Shown piece by piece: positions 34,051 through 45,200 of a stretch of DNA of 64,000 nucleotides. Both the position numbers and the translations under genes were made by a program. This stretch comes from Niebla homalea (Eukaryota > Ascomycota > Lecanoromycetes > Lecanorales > Ramalinaceae). The stretch is from NCBI GenBank assembly GCA_019925105.1, contig JAHGAU010000026.1, forward strand, positions 124,001 to 188,000, given 5' to 3'. The notes under the pieces were generated by a model. That model had not been told where the DNA came from and did no database searches. It saw only the letters and a list, made by a program, of their open reading frames with translations. How positions within the stretch are numbered: the stretch's first letter is position 1; each line of letters starts with the position of its first letter.

Positions 34051-35834
34051 ATGATACAATCTTCGCGACTCATCGCCAGGCGCAAACTCCCGTCCACTCT
34101 TCCCAAAAGTTGTCTCACCTCTACTGCCCTTTCACAGGGCGGTAGGACGCCACCGTATAGGAGGATACAAACCATCACAAATCATGAAAGATTATCCTCA
34201 GCATCATTTCAACCTCTCAAATACCCTGGCCTTTCAACTGCCTTCACTAAACATCTATCCCTCCCAAAACACTTTTCCACAACGCCACCAGCCCAAGCTG
34301 TAAGCTTCAGAGACCTCAAATCTGGCGATAAGCCAAAGCCATCAGCGAAGAAGGAAGAAGCCGTAAAAGAGGAAGCTGAGGTAGACCCGGCAGAAGAAGC
34401 TTACCAGCAAGCTACTCGAGAGAGTCGGGCCAAGGCTAGGGCTGATCGAGCGAAGGAACAGGCACGAAAAGAAGAGGAAGAGAAGGCCGAGAGGGAAGAA
34501 GCTGACCGGCAACAAGAAGGCAGTGAGGGTCCAGAGGGCAAGCAAAACCACCAAAGCGATGGTAAGAGGAAGGAAGCGCCGCCACCACCACCGCCGCACG
34601 GAAGCAAATCCCCTTGGCAAGTCTTTACCGAAACCCTGAAAACCGAGTTCAAGGCATCAAAAGAGTGGAATGAGTCCACAAAGCAGCTGGCTTCATCCGC
34701 GCACCAATTCACCGAAAATGAGTCTGTGAAGCGGGCAAGAGCAGCATACAGCGCCGCTTCAGGTGCCGCAACCTCATCAACAGCTTCGGCGTTGAAAGGC
34801 ACCGGGAAAGCATTAGGGCAGGGTGCTGCATGGACTTGGGATTCTTCCGTGGTGAAAGGGGTCCGTGCAACCGCAAATGCTGCGGGCAGAGGTATTGACA
34901 AAGCTACACAACCCATCCGAGAAACAAGCGCGTTCAAGAGTGTCAAGGATGTTGTGGATGATGGCAGCAGCTCCAAGTACGGTGGTTGGCTTGAGAAAGA
35001 AGAAAGAAGAAAACGACGAGAGCAGCGAGAGCTTGAAGAAGCCTCGAGTACTGGCAAGCCTGGTGGCAGGAGGGCGGAGAAAGCGGAAGAAGATCCAAAG
35101 TAAGTCGGGTCGTCCTTCGACCAGCGCCCATAGTTCTTTGGCTGATGTTGTTTCATAGTGCTGGCACCAATGTGACTTTGCATAAAGACTCCCGGCTCAA
35201 TGAGAAATGGCGCGAATTTCGAGACTCCAACCGAGTCATGCAGTCTATCTTCTCCCTCAAATCTTCTTACGCCGAATCCGAAAATCCCCTGATCTCGACC
35301 GCTCGCGGCATCACTGATCGGGTCGCTGGCTTCTTCGCCGAGAACGAAACGGCGCTCGTGATCAAGAAGTTCAAAGAAATGGACCCTTCCTTCAGCATCG
35401 AACCTTTCCTACGCGAGATGCGCGAATACATCCTCCCCGAGGTGCTTGACGCCTATGTCAAAGCGGACACGGAGACGCTCAAGCTCTGGCTTTCAGCCCC
35501 ACAGTATCAGGTCTACACGGCATTGGCGCAGCAGTACAAGCAAGCCGGGCTGAAGAGTGATGGGCGCATCCTAGATATCCGGAACGTGGATATCCTGTCT
35601 GCGAGGAAGTTGGAGCCGGGTGAGATACCCGTCTTCATCATCACTTGTCGAACGCAGGAGGTACATGTGTATCGTAATGCAAAGACCAATGACCTGGCTG
35701 CTGGCATGGAGGATAAAGTGCAGCAAGTCACCTACGCAATAGGGGTCACGCGTGTGCCTGAAGACGTCAACAACCCGGATACTAGGGGGTGGCGATTGAT
35801 TGAGCTGCAGAAGAGCGCAAGAGATTACATCTAA
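34051..35834 (+). CDS. TIM44: Mitochondrial import inner membrane translocase subunit Tim44
   Basis: There are two exons, 34051-35099 and 35159-35834, split by a 59-nt intron that begins GTAAGT, giving 574 residues. The N-terminus (MIQSSRLIARRKLPSTLPK) is a presequence. A long Glu/Lys/Arg coiled region follows, then PWQVFTETLKTEFKASKEWNEST, which matches the Hsp70/Tim23-binding part. The C-terminal Tim44 domain includes HKDSRLNEKWREFRDSN, FSIEPFLREMREYILPEV, LDAYVKADTETLKLW, ILDIRNVDILSARKLEPGE and IPVFIITCRTQEVHVYRN. Tim44 tethers mitochondrial Hsp70 to the TIM23 channel on the matrix side of the inner membrane. The protein is somewhat longer than yeast Tim44 because of extended low-complexity sequence. 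Confidence 0.95.
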
Positions 35835-36653
35835 GCCATGGTTCGATTGTTGCTCCACTGGCTGCCAGCTTCACAGGTAGGGGTGTAAGGGAAGGCCATC
35901 CAGCGTACTGCATTTAGCGAGCATCTTCTTCTCTTCAAGATATCAAAATAGGGATTCAATCCACAGGCTTCGCATCGAAGCAAGAGGGGCCAGGGTAAAT
36001 GTGATTGGAGGCATTGGGCGCATGGTCACATTTCAGTCGCCACTCTCAAAAGATAATTCTTTATTTCATGTATATGATGACAAGCGGGGGACTTGGGTAT
36101 CAACTTCAATTGTATTACAACCATTCTGAAACGCTCAACTTGCCCAGACTTTTCCCTTCCACTGATATGAGAGTCGATGCACCGTAACGTCACGGGTGAT
36201 GCACATTGGGGAAAAGCAACCTCACGAAGGCTTCTTTTGAGAGCTAGCGCGCCGCTGACAGCGTACTCGTTGGTTTGAAAGCTTTCAACCTCATCCTTCT
36301 CAGGGGCATCTTGTCATCGATCTTTGATATTGACCCCCCACGCACAACGCAAATGCTCACATATTTCAGGACGTCCAGAACCCTATATCCAAGTCAAAGC
36401 CGAAACGCACCGCGCGTTCAATAATTCCAAATACCCCTTTGATTGCACGTTCGAAATCCACACACCCCCGAAACCAAACCAACATCACACCAGGCAAGGC
36501 CCGCCCTACCAAGGGCGCACGATCTGCACCAGCCTATGACACTTCGACCCAAGCTCCACATCGAAGCTTCATCGAACTCCCATGAACCAACTCTCGTACC
36601 GGGCTTCGATTCAAACCCCCACTTAGCCACTGATCCGACAACATCTCTGTTTC
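35835..36653. other. Intergenic region between Tim44 and the secreted family
   Basis: No frame here has a recognisable domain. It should contain the Tim44 3' UTR at the left and the 3' UTR of the minus-strand secreted gene at the right. C-rich and A-rich short tracts occur around 36,330-36,500. I see no RNA gene. Confidence 0.5.
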
Positions 36654-37353
36654 TCACGTCACATCCACCCTCCCCACCCCACCACCATCAGTACCCTTCC
36701 CTGCTGGCCCCAGCCTCACCGGCTCCGGAATCTGCGATGGATCCCAGATCCCCGTCACCCACACCGTCAACTCGTTCTCTCTGCCCATCCGAGTTATGCC
36801 GCCGACATATTGTATATGTGATTGCGGCATCTACGGGGGGTTGGAAGCCCGAATACCAGTCAGCTATGTATTCGTTTCGTCTGCCCAAAAATGTGCTCAA
36901 AAATGCAAAGATGTGTGTGTATGCATATTCCATGTTATGTATGTAGATGCAAATAGAGCGCGCGCGCGACAGAAAGCGAGAGAGAAAGAGAAAAAGCGGG
37001 AGAGATCAACGCACCAACAAACACCCCCCCACCACCTCCCCCACCACCTCCGCCACCTCCTCGAAGCTCGCCCGATCCTCATCGATCACATCGATCCAGA
37101 GCTGGCACGTGCCTTCGCGTCGCAGGTACCGCGCCGAGCGGATGAAGGCCTGCGCTTGCGACGCCGACGGCAGCGCGCGGAGGGTGCTTGCGAGGAGGCG
37201 ACAGTCGGCGGGCCGCGGGGGGGGGATGTGCTCGGTGGGGATGGATGCGTCGGCGATGCAGAGGGGAGGAGAGCGGGAGGGGGGTGCGGCGCTGGTGAGG
37301 AGGGGGAGGAGGGGGGAGATGAGGAGGGTGAGGAGGGTGGTGAGGGGAGGCAT
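36654..37353 (-). CDS. Small secreted four-cysteine protein, paralogue A
   Basis: Exons are 37353-37015 and 36830-36654 with a 184-nt intron (donor GTGCGT, branch GCTGACT, acceptor GTAG), giving 171 residues. A signal peptide is evident (MPPLTTLLTLLISPLLPLLTSA). The mature part has C32, C51 (ADCRLLASTLR), C83 (REGTCQLWIDV) and C111 (FEEVAEVVGEVVGGC). Exon 2 encodes TVWVTGIWDPSQ and ends GRVDVT. The same arrangement occurs in the next two genes, with 32 residues from C2 to C3 in each. The protein is likely exported and disulphide-stabilised. I do not recognise the family; the DC and GTC motifs loosely recall Hce2-type secreted effectors, but this is not established. Exon 2 has no ATG-initiated frame of its own and was located by its similarity to the paralogues. 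Confidence 0.72.
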
Positions 37354-38534
37354 GCGGTGGGCCGAGGGGGGGGTTAGGGGGGCCGAGATGGGTGTTTGAT
37401 CGGGAGGATGTTTTGGGAAACGGGGGTGGGATGCTGCAGCTGGATAGAGCAATTTTCTGGTTTTCTTGTCAGATGCTGAGGGGGCGAGGAGAGCAAGTGA
37501 AGAGCAGTGATCAGGAAAGAGGGTTTTCCTTCGCGACAAGAAGGGCAGCTTTGGGGTTGTCTCATTCTTCTCTACTGGGAGCAGCAGACATCTGAGTCAA
37601 AATGGTAGCCGCTTTTACGCTTTGGGGGCTACAAACCAGTGGTGTCACATAGCAAAGTGGCTGTCGCTCTTTATTCATCGTGAGCTCCTTTGTGATTACT
37701 GTCTCACTTTATGTGAAGTGGATCACACCACATGAATACATTGCCGCTTTGGAGAGCGCTGGATGCAGGGGTAAAACTTTGGTGCCGCATATCTGAGTTC
37801 TTACGAAGTATGATACTTATTAGCATGATGGGGAATGTTACTTGTTTTGCCATCCATGAGATTTCAAGGCTTGTTTGCTCTTCACTCAGTGCACAATGCG
37901 CTCAGTATCGGGTGTTATAACAGCGACCTTAAGCATGATCATATACCCGTTATGAAGATGGTCTTTGCTGCTGTACGGATGACAGGCTTTTACATGAGGC
38001 TTATGTGCTTCATGATGAATGGTAGACTCCTCGTCGATGTTGACACACGGTTTGCAAATGGTGCGGTGACGATTCATGAAGAGAGCGACTTTACAGAGCG
38101 TACATGACAGAGGGAATCTCCATCTACGTCGCTTGGCGAATCGAAGACACTTGACAATGGGAATGTGGGTTATTGGAGCCTGAAAGGCAGACCAGAATGA
38201 CAATCCAGGTGATGTTGATTGATCTTTGCTGTTATATTTAATATCATTTCTGAACAAGAGGTAATCCCGGATCGGTTGGAGTCTGTCGAGCTTTCACGAT
38301 CAATCGGTAACAGAGAAGCAGCAACAATTCGCACAGCTCCATCGCTACGCCGAAGAAGATCAATATGGCGAGTGTCGAGGATCAATATAATCCACGAAAT
38401 CCGTCTTGGTGTGGAGGAGATTACACCGCCGACCATCTGTCACCTCCATCCTGCCCTTCGTCACACGTGGAAAAGCTTTTGCGAAGCGGCATTGCTCCAG
38501 CAGACCAGCCTTTCCATCCCTTTCCTACTTCCCT
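37354..38534. other. Intergenic region between secreted paralogues A and B
   Basis: It should contain the promoter of paralogue A and the 3' UTR of paralogue B. No coding frame with recognisable features was found, and there is no repeat shared with the neighbouring spacer that I could see. Confidence 0.45.
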
Positions 38535-39216
38535 CTACGTCACATCCACCCTCCCAACCTCAGCATCAGTGCCATTGAGCTGCGACTGGTCATCAAAATT
38601 ACCAAAAGGGGACCAGATCCCCGTGACGCCCAGGTCCATGAGTTTCATCGCGCCAATCTGAATGCTACCGCCCTTATAGTTCGGTTTATTGATCTAGGAA
38701 CCACGCAAGTCAGCAAGCAAATTCCTCTCTGCCCCGTCACCTCTTCACGAATATACAACACCTTGTTGCAAAAGGTAGGGGAAACAATTAAAAAAAAAAG
38801 AAACGTACACATGTCGCCACCACACGATCGATACCATCCGCCAGATCATTGAAGCTTACGTAGTCCCCCGAGGGCCGGATCATGGGGTGAGTAAAGACGT
38901 AGACCTGGCACGTGCCGCGCCTTCGCAGAAATTGTTCTTGTCTGGTGATGAGACGTTCGTGCGAGGCCGAAGGGTCACTGCGGAGGATGTTGGCTAGCGC
39001 CGTGCAGTCGGCTGCAACGGGTTTGGTGTATGACTTCCCAATTGCCGAGCTTCCGTCTTCACAACGGGGTTGGGCGGCTCCAACTGGTTGGTTGATGGAG
39101 AGGGGGGAGCTATCGGTGGTGGAGATGGGGGTGGCACTGGTGGTGGAGATGATGAAGAGGATGAAGGAGATAACGGTGAGGAATGGAGTGAGGAAGGGGC
39201 GGTGGGGGGTGGCCAT
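38535..39216 (-). CDS. Small secreted four-cysteine protein, paralogue B
   Basis: Exons are 39216-38809 and 38693-38535, with a 115-nt intron (donor GTACGT, branch GCTGACT), giving 188 residues. The start at 39216 gives a signal peptide (PFLTVISFILFIISTTSATP); the frame is open further upstream but without secretory features. The cysteines are C52, C71 (AADCTALANILR), C103 (RRGTCQVYVF) and C136 (IDRVVATC). Exon 2 reads KGGSIQIGAMKLMDLGVTGIW and ends EVGRVDVT followed by TAG. The intron sits directly after the fourth cysteine, as in paralogue A apart from two residues. The arrangement supports a shared origin by tandem duplication. Function is unknown; a secreted role at the cell surface or in host or competitor interaction is inference. 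Confidence 0.75.
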
Positions 39217-40510
39217 TGTAAGGCAATTGCTTGTCAAGAGGCCTGAATCAATGAGATTGTTGGGATGGTGCTCGGTGTAAGAACAATGGCCGAATTCTGG
39301 TAGGTGCTCAATAGTAAGTAGTGGAGGTGGAAAGGGGTGCGGGTGCTTTTGCGAGGGCTGATACGTTTTCCAAAAACGAGGTTGCCTGATAGATTTCCTC
39401 TTTTCAAGAAAATGAAGAGCTTTGGGTGGAATAAGTACTCTTGTCTTTGACATTGGGTCAATGTCCCTACCAGCCAGAGATACTCTAGCTATCAGGTTCG
39501 GAGAGCCGCATACGCGCTCGGGGGCTATAAAAAATTCCGAAATGTTGGCGATACGTAAATTTCTTGGGAGACCGGCTCAAAGCGTTCATTGGGGTGACCC
39601 TTTGACTAATCAAACACCTGGCTCATGACTTGGGTTGACTGTCGACCTGTTGGAAGCTTTGCGGACGGTCTCAGACAACAATTCAAAGGGTGCCGAAAAG
39701 CTGATTTATACTGTTGTACCATTACCACAATGGGCGGTTATTAAATCCTTGACTCAGCTTGCTCAAAGGTTGAGTATCCACGCGTCAATCCCGAATCGCC
39801 CCTTCAGGGCATCATCAGAGAGTTCAAACCTCCGGTACTTCACACAATTGATCCGTACGACGGGTACCTTGAAAGATCTCGACGATGAAGCATGGAATCT
39901 CAAACCTACCGACAACAAAGAATATCATGACTATGGACTGGCAATCTCTGGGAACCAGTGATTGAGGACTGACGTTATTTTCCGCAGCACGGATTGCAAT
40001 CCAAGCAGTAATGGTCGACGATCCGACATCAACTTCTTACTTCGTGCCACTCGGGTAATTCGATAATCCTGCATGCGCGCATCACATGCATCAATGCGCC
40101 AGTCGCTTGGGTAGGTCCGCTAAACCTTGGCTGACCTATTAATAGGATGCAGAGTAATCACTTTTCCAATCAAATGTTTGCAGAAAAACCCTCTCTTGGT
40201 GACTCTCTTCACGACCTCCAATTTCTCCTCGTCGAGTCCAGCTTCCAAACCACCACCAAAGCTTGTCTGATAATCGCCGCTAGGCAGGGAAAAGCTGACA
40301 TGCAAAAGTCCCCCCTCTCGGCCCCTACACTTGTTCCGTAGTTGTGCGGTGGTGATGGAACAGTTGTCCTACCCTCAACCACGCAGTCCAGTATTCGGCT
40401 TGGCAGTCCAGTATTCGGTCCAGCAATGCAAATCGCTTCCCTCCCTTTCCAGACCTCTTCACACATACTACCTCCCCCTCTTTCCCTCCCCCCCCCCTCA
40501 ACAATAACAA
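39217..40510. other. Intergenic region between secreted paralogues B and C
   Basis: A plus-strand frame at 39,635-39,961 (108 codons, no ATG at its start) has a protein-like composition toward its end but no recognisable domain and no signal peptide. A direct repeat, CAGTCCAGTATTCGG, occurs twice near 40,387 and 40,405. A C-rich and T-rich tract lies at 40,470-40,560, at the 3' end of paralogue C. Confidence 0.4.
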
Positions 40511-41406
40511 CTAAACCCTCCCCTTCCTCCTCGTCACATCCACCCTCCCCGCCGTCCGATTCCCCCCTCCCCCACTCAACACCAAAGCACCACCCCGCCC
40601 TTCCTCTTCTCCTTCCTCCGGCAAATCCCACAACCCCGTCACCCAAACCCTCAACAAATTATTATTCCCGATCTGCTCCCGCCCGCCGATGTACCCCTCC
40701 GCTTCGCCGGCGCCGGTCAAGCACCGCACCACCACATCGCCCACCACATCGGCGAACTGCTCGTAGCTCGCGAAGTCGTAGCCCGGCCGCCCGTCGATGT
40801 CGACGTCGAGTTGGCAGGTGCCGCTGACCTTCTTGAAGCCTGGCGGTTGCGTGATGCGTTGCGGGATGTGCACGACAGGGGACTGGAAGGGAGTGGGGGG
40901 GGTAGTCAGCGGTTGCGTTTTGTGGGCCAAAAAAATTGGACGGGTGTCTAGGTAAGGAAGGGGATAGCGGAAATCTGGTATTAGGGGGTTTTGTGGGGCT
41001 TGAAAGGGTGAAGGCTGAGGCGCCGTGCGCTCGTTGTGTGTCCTCATTTTTCTTTTAGGATGGATCGATGTACAATAATTTTGAGGATTGGAAGGGGGGA
41101 GGGGGTAGATATTGTGAGATTGATGACACGGTTGGGTGAGCGAGGGAAACGGAGGAGGCAATATTCCATCCAACTCACATCGCGGATCGATTCTGCGAGA
41201 GCGGTACAATCTTCCGCCTTGGGTGCATCCACGTGGTAGGGGATATCGCCGCGGCGGAGACAGATCGCTTCGGCCCTGTCGTTGGCGGAGGACGAGAGGG
41301 GAAAAGAAGGAATGGCGGTCGCGAAGGAGCTACAGAGGATGAGGAGCAGTGACGACGGCAGGAACCGGAGCCGCAGATAATAATAATAAGTTCCCGTCAT
41401 GGCCAT
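40511..41406 (-). CDS. Small secreted four-cysteine protein, paralogue C
   Basis: Exons are 41406-41179 and 40882-40511, with a 296-nt intron (donor GTGAGT, branch GCTGACT, acceptor CCAG), giving 199 residues. The signal peptide follows a run of tyrosines (LRLRFLPSSLLLILCSSFATA). Cysteines are C49, C67 (AEDCTALAESIRD), C99 (SGTCQLDVDID) and C130 (FADVVGDVVVRC). The C-terminal part reads RVWVTGLWDLPEEG and GRVDVTRRKGRV. Spacing from C2 to C3 is 32, as in A and B. The intron lies between C2 and C3, whereas A and B have theirs after C4. The tail extends seven residues beyond the GRVDVT end of the others. An ATG two codons into the protein (41400) is an alternative start. Confidence 0.72.
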
Positions 41407-42295
41407 GATGCGAGCGCGTGGGCTCTTCCTGCTTGTCTTATGCGGAGCCGTGCAGGGCAAAAGGGGGCATGGCAAGACAGGAGAAACCAAAAAACAATAG
41501 TGAATGGAGAATTAATTGCTTTTTCTAGGCATGCTTTGCTTGCAGTGAGAGAAGTTCTTGAGGATGGTCGAATGAAAAATGGCGCAGGGTTGGTGTCTCT
41601 GGTTCCTGCAATCGGGAGAGAAAAATATCTCAAAATTTTGGGAAGAATAGCAGCCGCACAGGCGCTTTGGGGGCGAATCGAGCGGCGCACGGCCCAAATG
41701 GATAACGAGATCTATGGAGAAGAACGACAGGAGTGTCAGAAGTTTATCTGGGTTGTACTGGTATGATTTATCTGGTATGTGGGTGAGCGAGGTGACTGAC
41801 AGGGTGCTGAACTGCTGATGCTGGATCAACTTTCGATATACAGAGGTTGACATATCGCGAATCATCCTACATCTCAATGTTTGTACCTTGGAGCGGACGA
41901 GAGAGACTGGCGATCTTGCTGGCGTTTTTAGGGTGAGTTATTTTGTATGTGCGCAGCATATCCTTTGCCGTGGGTGGAGTGATTGATATGGTCTTGATGC
42001 TGACGATTCAACCACCTTTTCGGCGTCGGCTAGTACGTTGCGCATCGCCTTGGTCCTCAGAATTCACCCACAACAACAATATTGATCGCGAGCGTAAATT
42101 CCTGTCAAGAAGAATGGGCGAGACAGGTGGTGGGACTAGTAGCGTATGGAGAGCGAATGTTGAAACTGACTCGAAATCCAAAGTTTTGGAGTTTTAGGTA
42201 GCATGACTTACCATCATCCCCAAACGGCAAACGCATTCCCAAAAAATCCGCCAAAATTCAACTCCCCATCGCTATGCAAGAAATATGACAACTCA
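41407..42295. other. Intergenic region upstream of secreted paralogue C
   Basis: It should hold the paralogue C promoter and the 3' UTR of the large secreted gene. An ATG-initiated plus-strand frame at 41,440-41,766 (108 codons) starts 34 bp upstream of paralogue C's start codon, on the opposite strand. It lacks a recognisable domain, and I do not support it as a gene. Confidence 0.45.
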
Positions 42296-45200
42296 CTAAT
42301 TCCGATCTTGCCACGAACAGCTCGCCATGGGCGTGATCCGATTCGTATAGCCACTCCCACAGTGCGTAGCCTGATCCGCACCTATCTGCACACACAGCAG
42401 ATTCTTGGGTCCCGGGTCATCACAACTCAAGGTCCCCGGCCCTTCACCAAGTCCCTGGTCATCATGACCAGAGGGATCCCACTCGCAGTCCCGATCACCT
42501 TTATCCGTCTTCACGGTGAAATGGAAAGGTCCAGTCGGCCAGAAGATCGTTGCCGTGTCGATGCCGGAGGGCACCTCTTGAGACTGGATCCACGATTTCG
42601 AGGCGCAGTAGTCCGGAGGAGAGGCGTCGTTCTCGGTCGACCAGACTTTCCAGTAATCGTTGGTTTGAGGGTAGCCACCGCCACCGGTGTAGATTTGGTA
42701 GGCGAGGTAGACGGCGTACGACGCTCCTGTGGGAAGGGCCGCTTGGGAGGAAGCTGACACGACGCTGGCGGCGGACGCGGCGGATGCTTTGCTAACGGAC
42801 TCCACGGACGCCGCGGAGGCCGAGGAGGCGGCTATGCTCGAGCTGAAGCTCGTCACGACGGGGCAATTGTTGGCGGTCGGTTGGAGGGTGTAGCCGCAGC
42901 TGATCATACTGCCGACGGTGTTGAGGTTGGGAACGTACACCTCGTTGCAGTTGCAGTAGCCGTGCTCGGCGTACGGACAATTGCTGTCGGCGCCAACGAC
43001 ACCGCGGCAGCCGCTGAGACCGCCTTCGCCGGGGATGTTGGTTGGGGCCGCGGAGACGCTGACGGGGTGAATGGTCTTTGAAGGATCAATGGTTGAGTAT
43101 GTGCACATGGCCGAGGAGCTGTCTTGGCCTGTGATGCCAGCAGAGACGGGGAGAGCAGGGAGCGAGGCGCTGGCGCCACAATCACACCACGATGTGGGGG
43201 AGTACCATGGTGCGCCATCGGCCATACACCAGAGGGTATTGGATGGCGCCAGTGTTGTAGACGCAAGATTTGTACCGGTCCCAGTGCCGCTTCCGCCACT
43301 TCCAGTCGTCCGTGCTGGAGTTGAGGTAGGACCAGAAGCTGAGTTTGACAAAGGGCCTGAAGCCTTGGTAGTAATACCAGATGTGGTGGCGGGCGAGGAA
43401 GTGATCGAAGGCCTATTAGACTGAGTCCCGGAGTTGGAGCCGCTATTGCTTGTACCACCGGCTCCAGAAGATGCACTTGATGCTCCAGATGTCGCTGAAG
43501 ACCTGCCGCTGGGAGTGTATGCACAAGCAGCACCAGCAGCGCCGGAGGCATCTGCTCTCTCGATCAGATCCCGCGCTTTTAACGTTCCAGTAGACCATGA
43601 GAGACCGAAATCAATGGTGAACTTGCTCTCTGAATACCCACTGTAGGCTTTGATCTGGTCCAGAGCTTTGAGTTGCGCCGCAATGGCATTATCGTTGTCA
43701 TTGGACGGTTGAGTTGGGTCCGTGAGCTGATGTTCCAGGAGCGGCACCGTATCTGAGACCCAAGTCCAGGCATCTCCCGCGATAGCAGTGAGGAACTGCT
43801 CTAGCCAGGTCTTGTAGCTAGACGCCCAATCAGCTGCGATAGGACCTGAGCCGTCATCTTTCATGTAGCCGGCAGCGGTAATTTCTGAATCAATAGTCTG
43901 CCAGGCTTTATAGATACGATCGTTCGTAATGTCGAACATTTTCTTGAATTCAGTATCCTCCATCACCTCGAAGAGCATGATGAAGTCTTGAATGGTCTGG
44001 ACTTGCAATTGATTGCCCCTGTTGATTCGGCGTTCGAAAAAGGACGAAGGGGGATTGACAGTTCGATCAAACATCTAAGATCGAATTAGCAGAAACACCA
44101 TGAAAGCAGTCATTGCAGCATCATACATAGCCCTTGGCACCATTGACATCTTGCTCCAGTCCAGCGAAGCCGAAATTGATGTTCTTGGGGTTACCCGGTT
44201 GGTTCGAGAATTGCATTCCAGGCAATTGATCAAAGAGGAGTTGAATCTTGTTAGCAGTCACACCATTTGCACCACACGGGAAGAAGACTGTCTCCATGTC
44301 TTTGCAGTTGAAGCCACCCTTATTGATCCTGGTTTGCAGGAAAACATTTATGAGTTGCTTTTCATCTGGTGACACGAGATTAGTAGGGCGAGACGAAGAC
44401 GATCAAGATGCTATGTGACTTACAAACATGGTCGACACTTTGTCTGCTCCCTGTAGGAATATCGTCTGGACCCCCAGTGGGTGTCTTGAACATCTTGAAG
44501 CCATTTGGTAAAGTGCAGTTGTGTTGACCAACATACCATTTTGGCACAGCGTCGTAGACTGTGCCTGATTGCCCTGAGTTGCCACCACGCTGTCGACCGA
44601 GGTTGCGAAAACCTGCAAGAGCTGAGTACCCCGGCTGTACGCCCTGCATACCGCCAGGGAAGGTACAGCCATTGACGCTATTGATTGGCGGACCCTGGAC
44701 ACGTTTTGCCAACTCATGTCGACCGTCAGGGTTATCATTAACACTGCTTTGCCCACGGGTGATTTCGCGTGGGCGACTTCTCATGGCAAGCATGCGCTTG
44801 CTAGAACCATCAGTTCCCGGGTCGGGCGTACCCTCCCATTCTGTGATATCATCTCCAGGATCCACGTATGAGGGGCAGCCTGAGACGGCAGACGAGGTCG
44901 TAGAAGAAGAGGTTTGCGAAGACGATGTCTTTGTACCGGAACTTTGAGAAGAGGTACCGGATGTCTTTTCGGCGGAAGAGGTCTTGGACTGATCCTCAGA
45001 CTGCGAAGATTGATCTTTGTCATGCTCTTCCTCCTCAGCTGCCTTTTCAAGGGCGTCGAGCTGTGTCGAGATGCTACTGATGACGTCTGGAGGAGGCGGC
45101 GGGCCGGTGAGAGGTCCGATCTCCGTCGAAATATCGTTGACGATGTCGTCTACACAACCTGCGAGACCTAAGGCATCTTTGGCCAGCCCTTCAACTGCAC

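Noticed and set aside
39635..39961. 108-codon frame as a fourth secreted paralogue
   Set aside because: It starts without ATG, lacks a signal peptide and lacks the DC/GTC/VTGIW motifs.
41440..41766. ATG-initiated 108-codon frame divergent from secreted paralogue C
   Set aside because: There is no domain or signal peptide, and it sits in the promoter region. No independent support.
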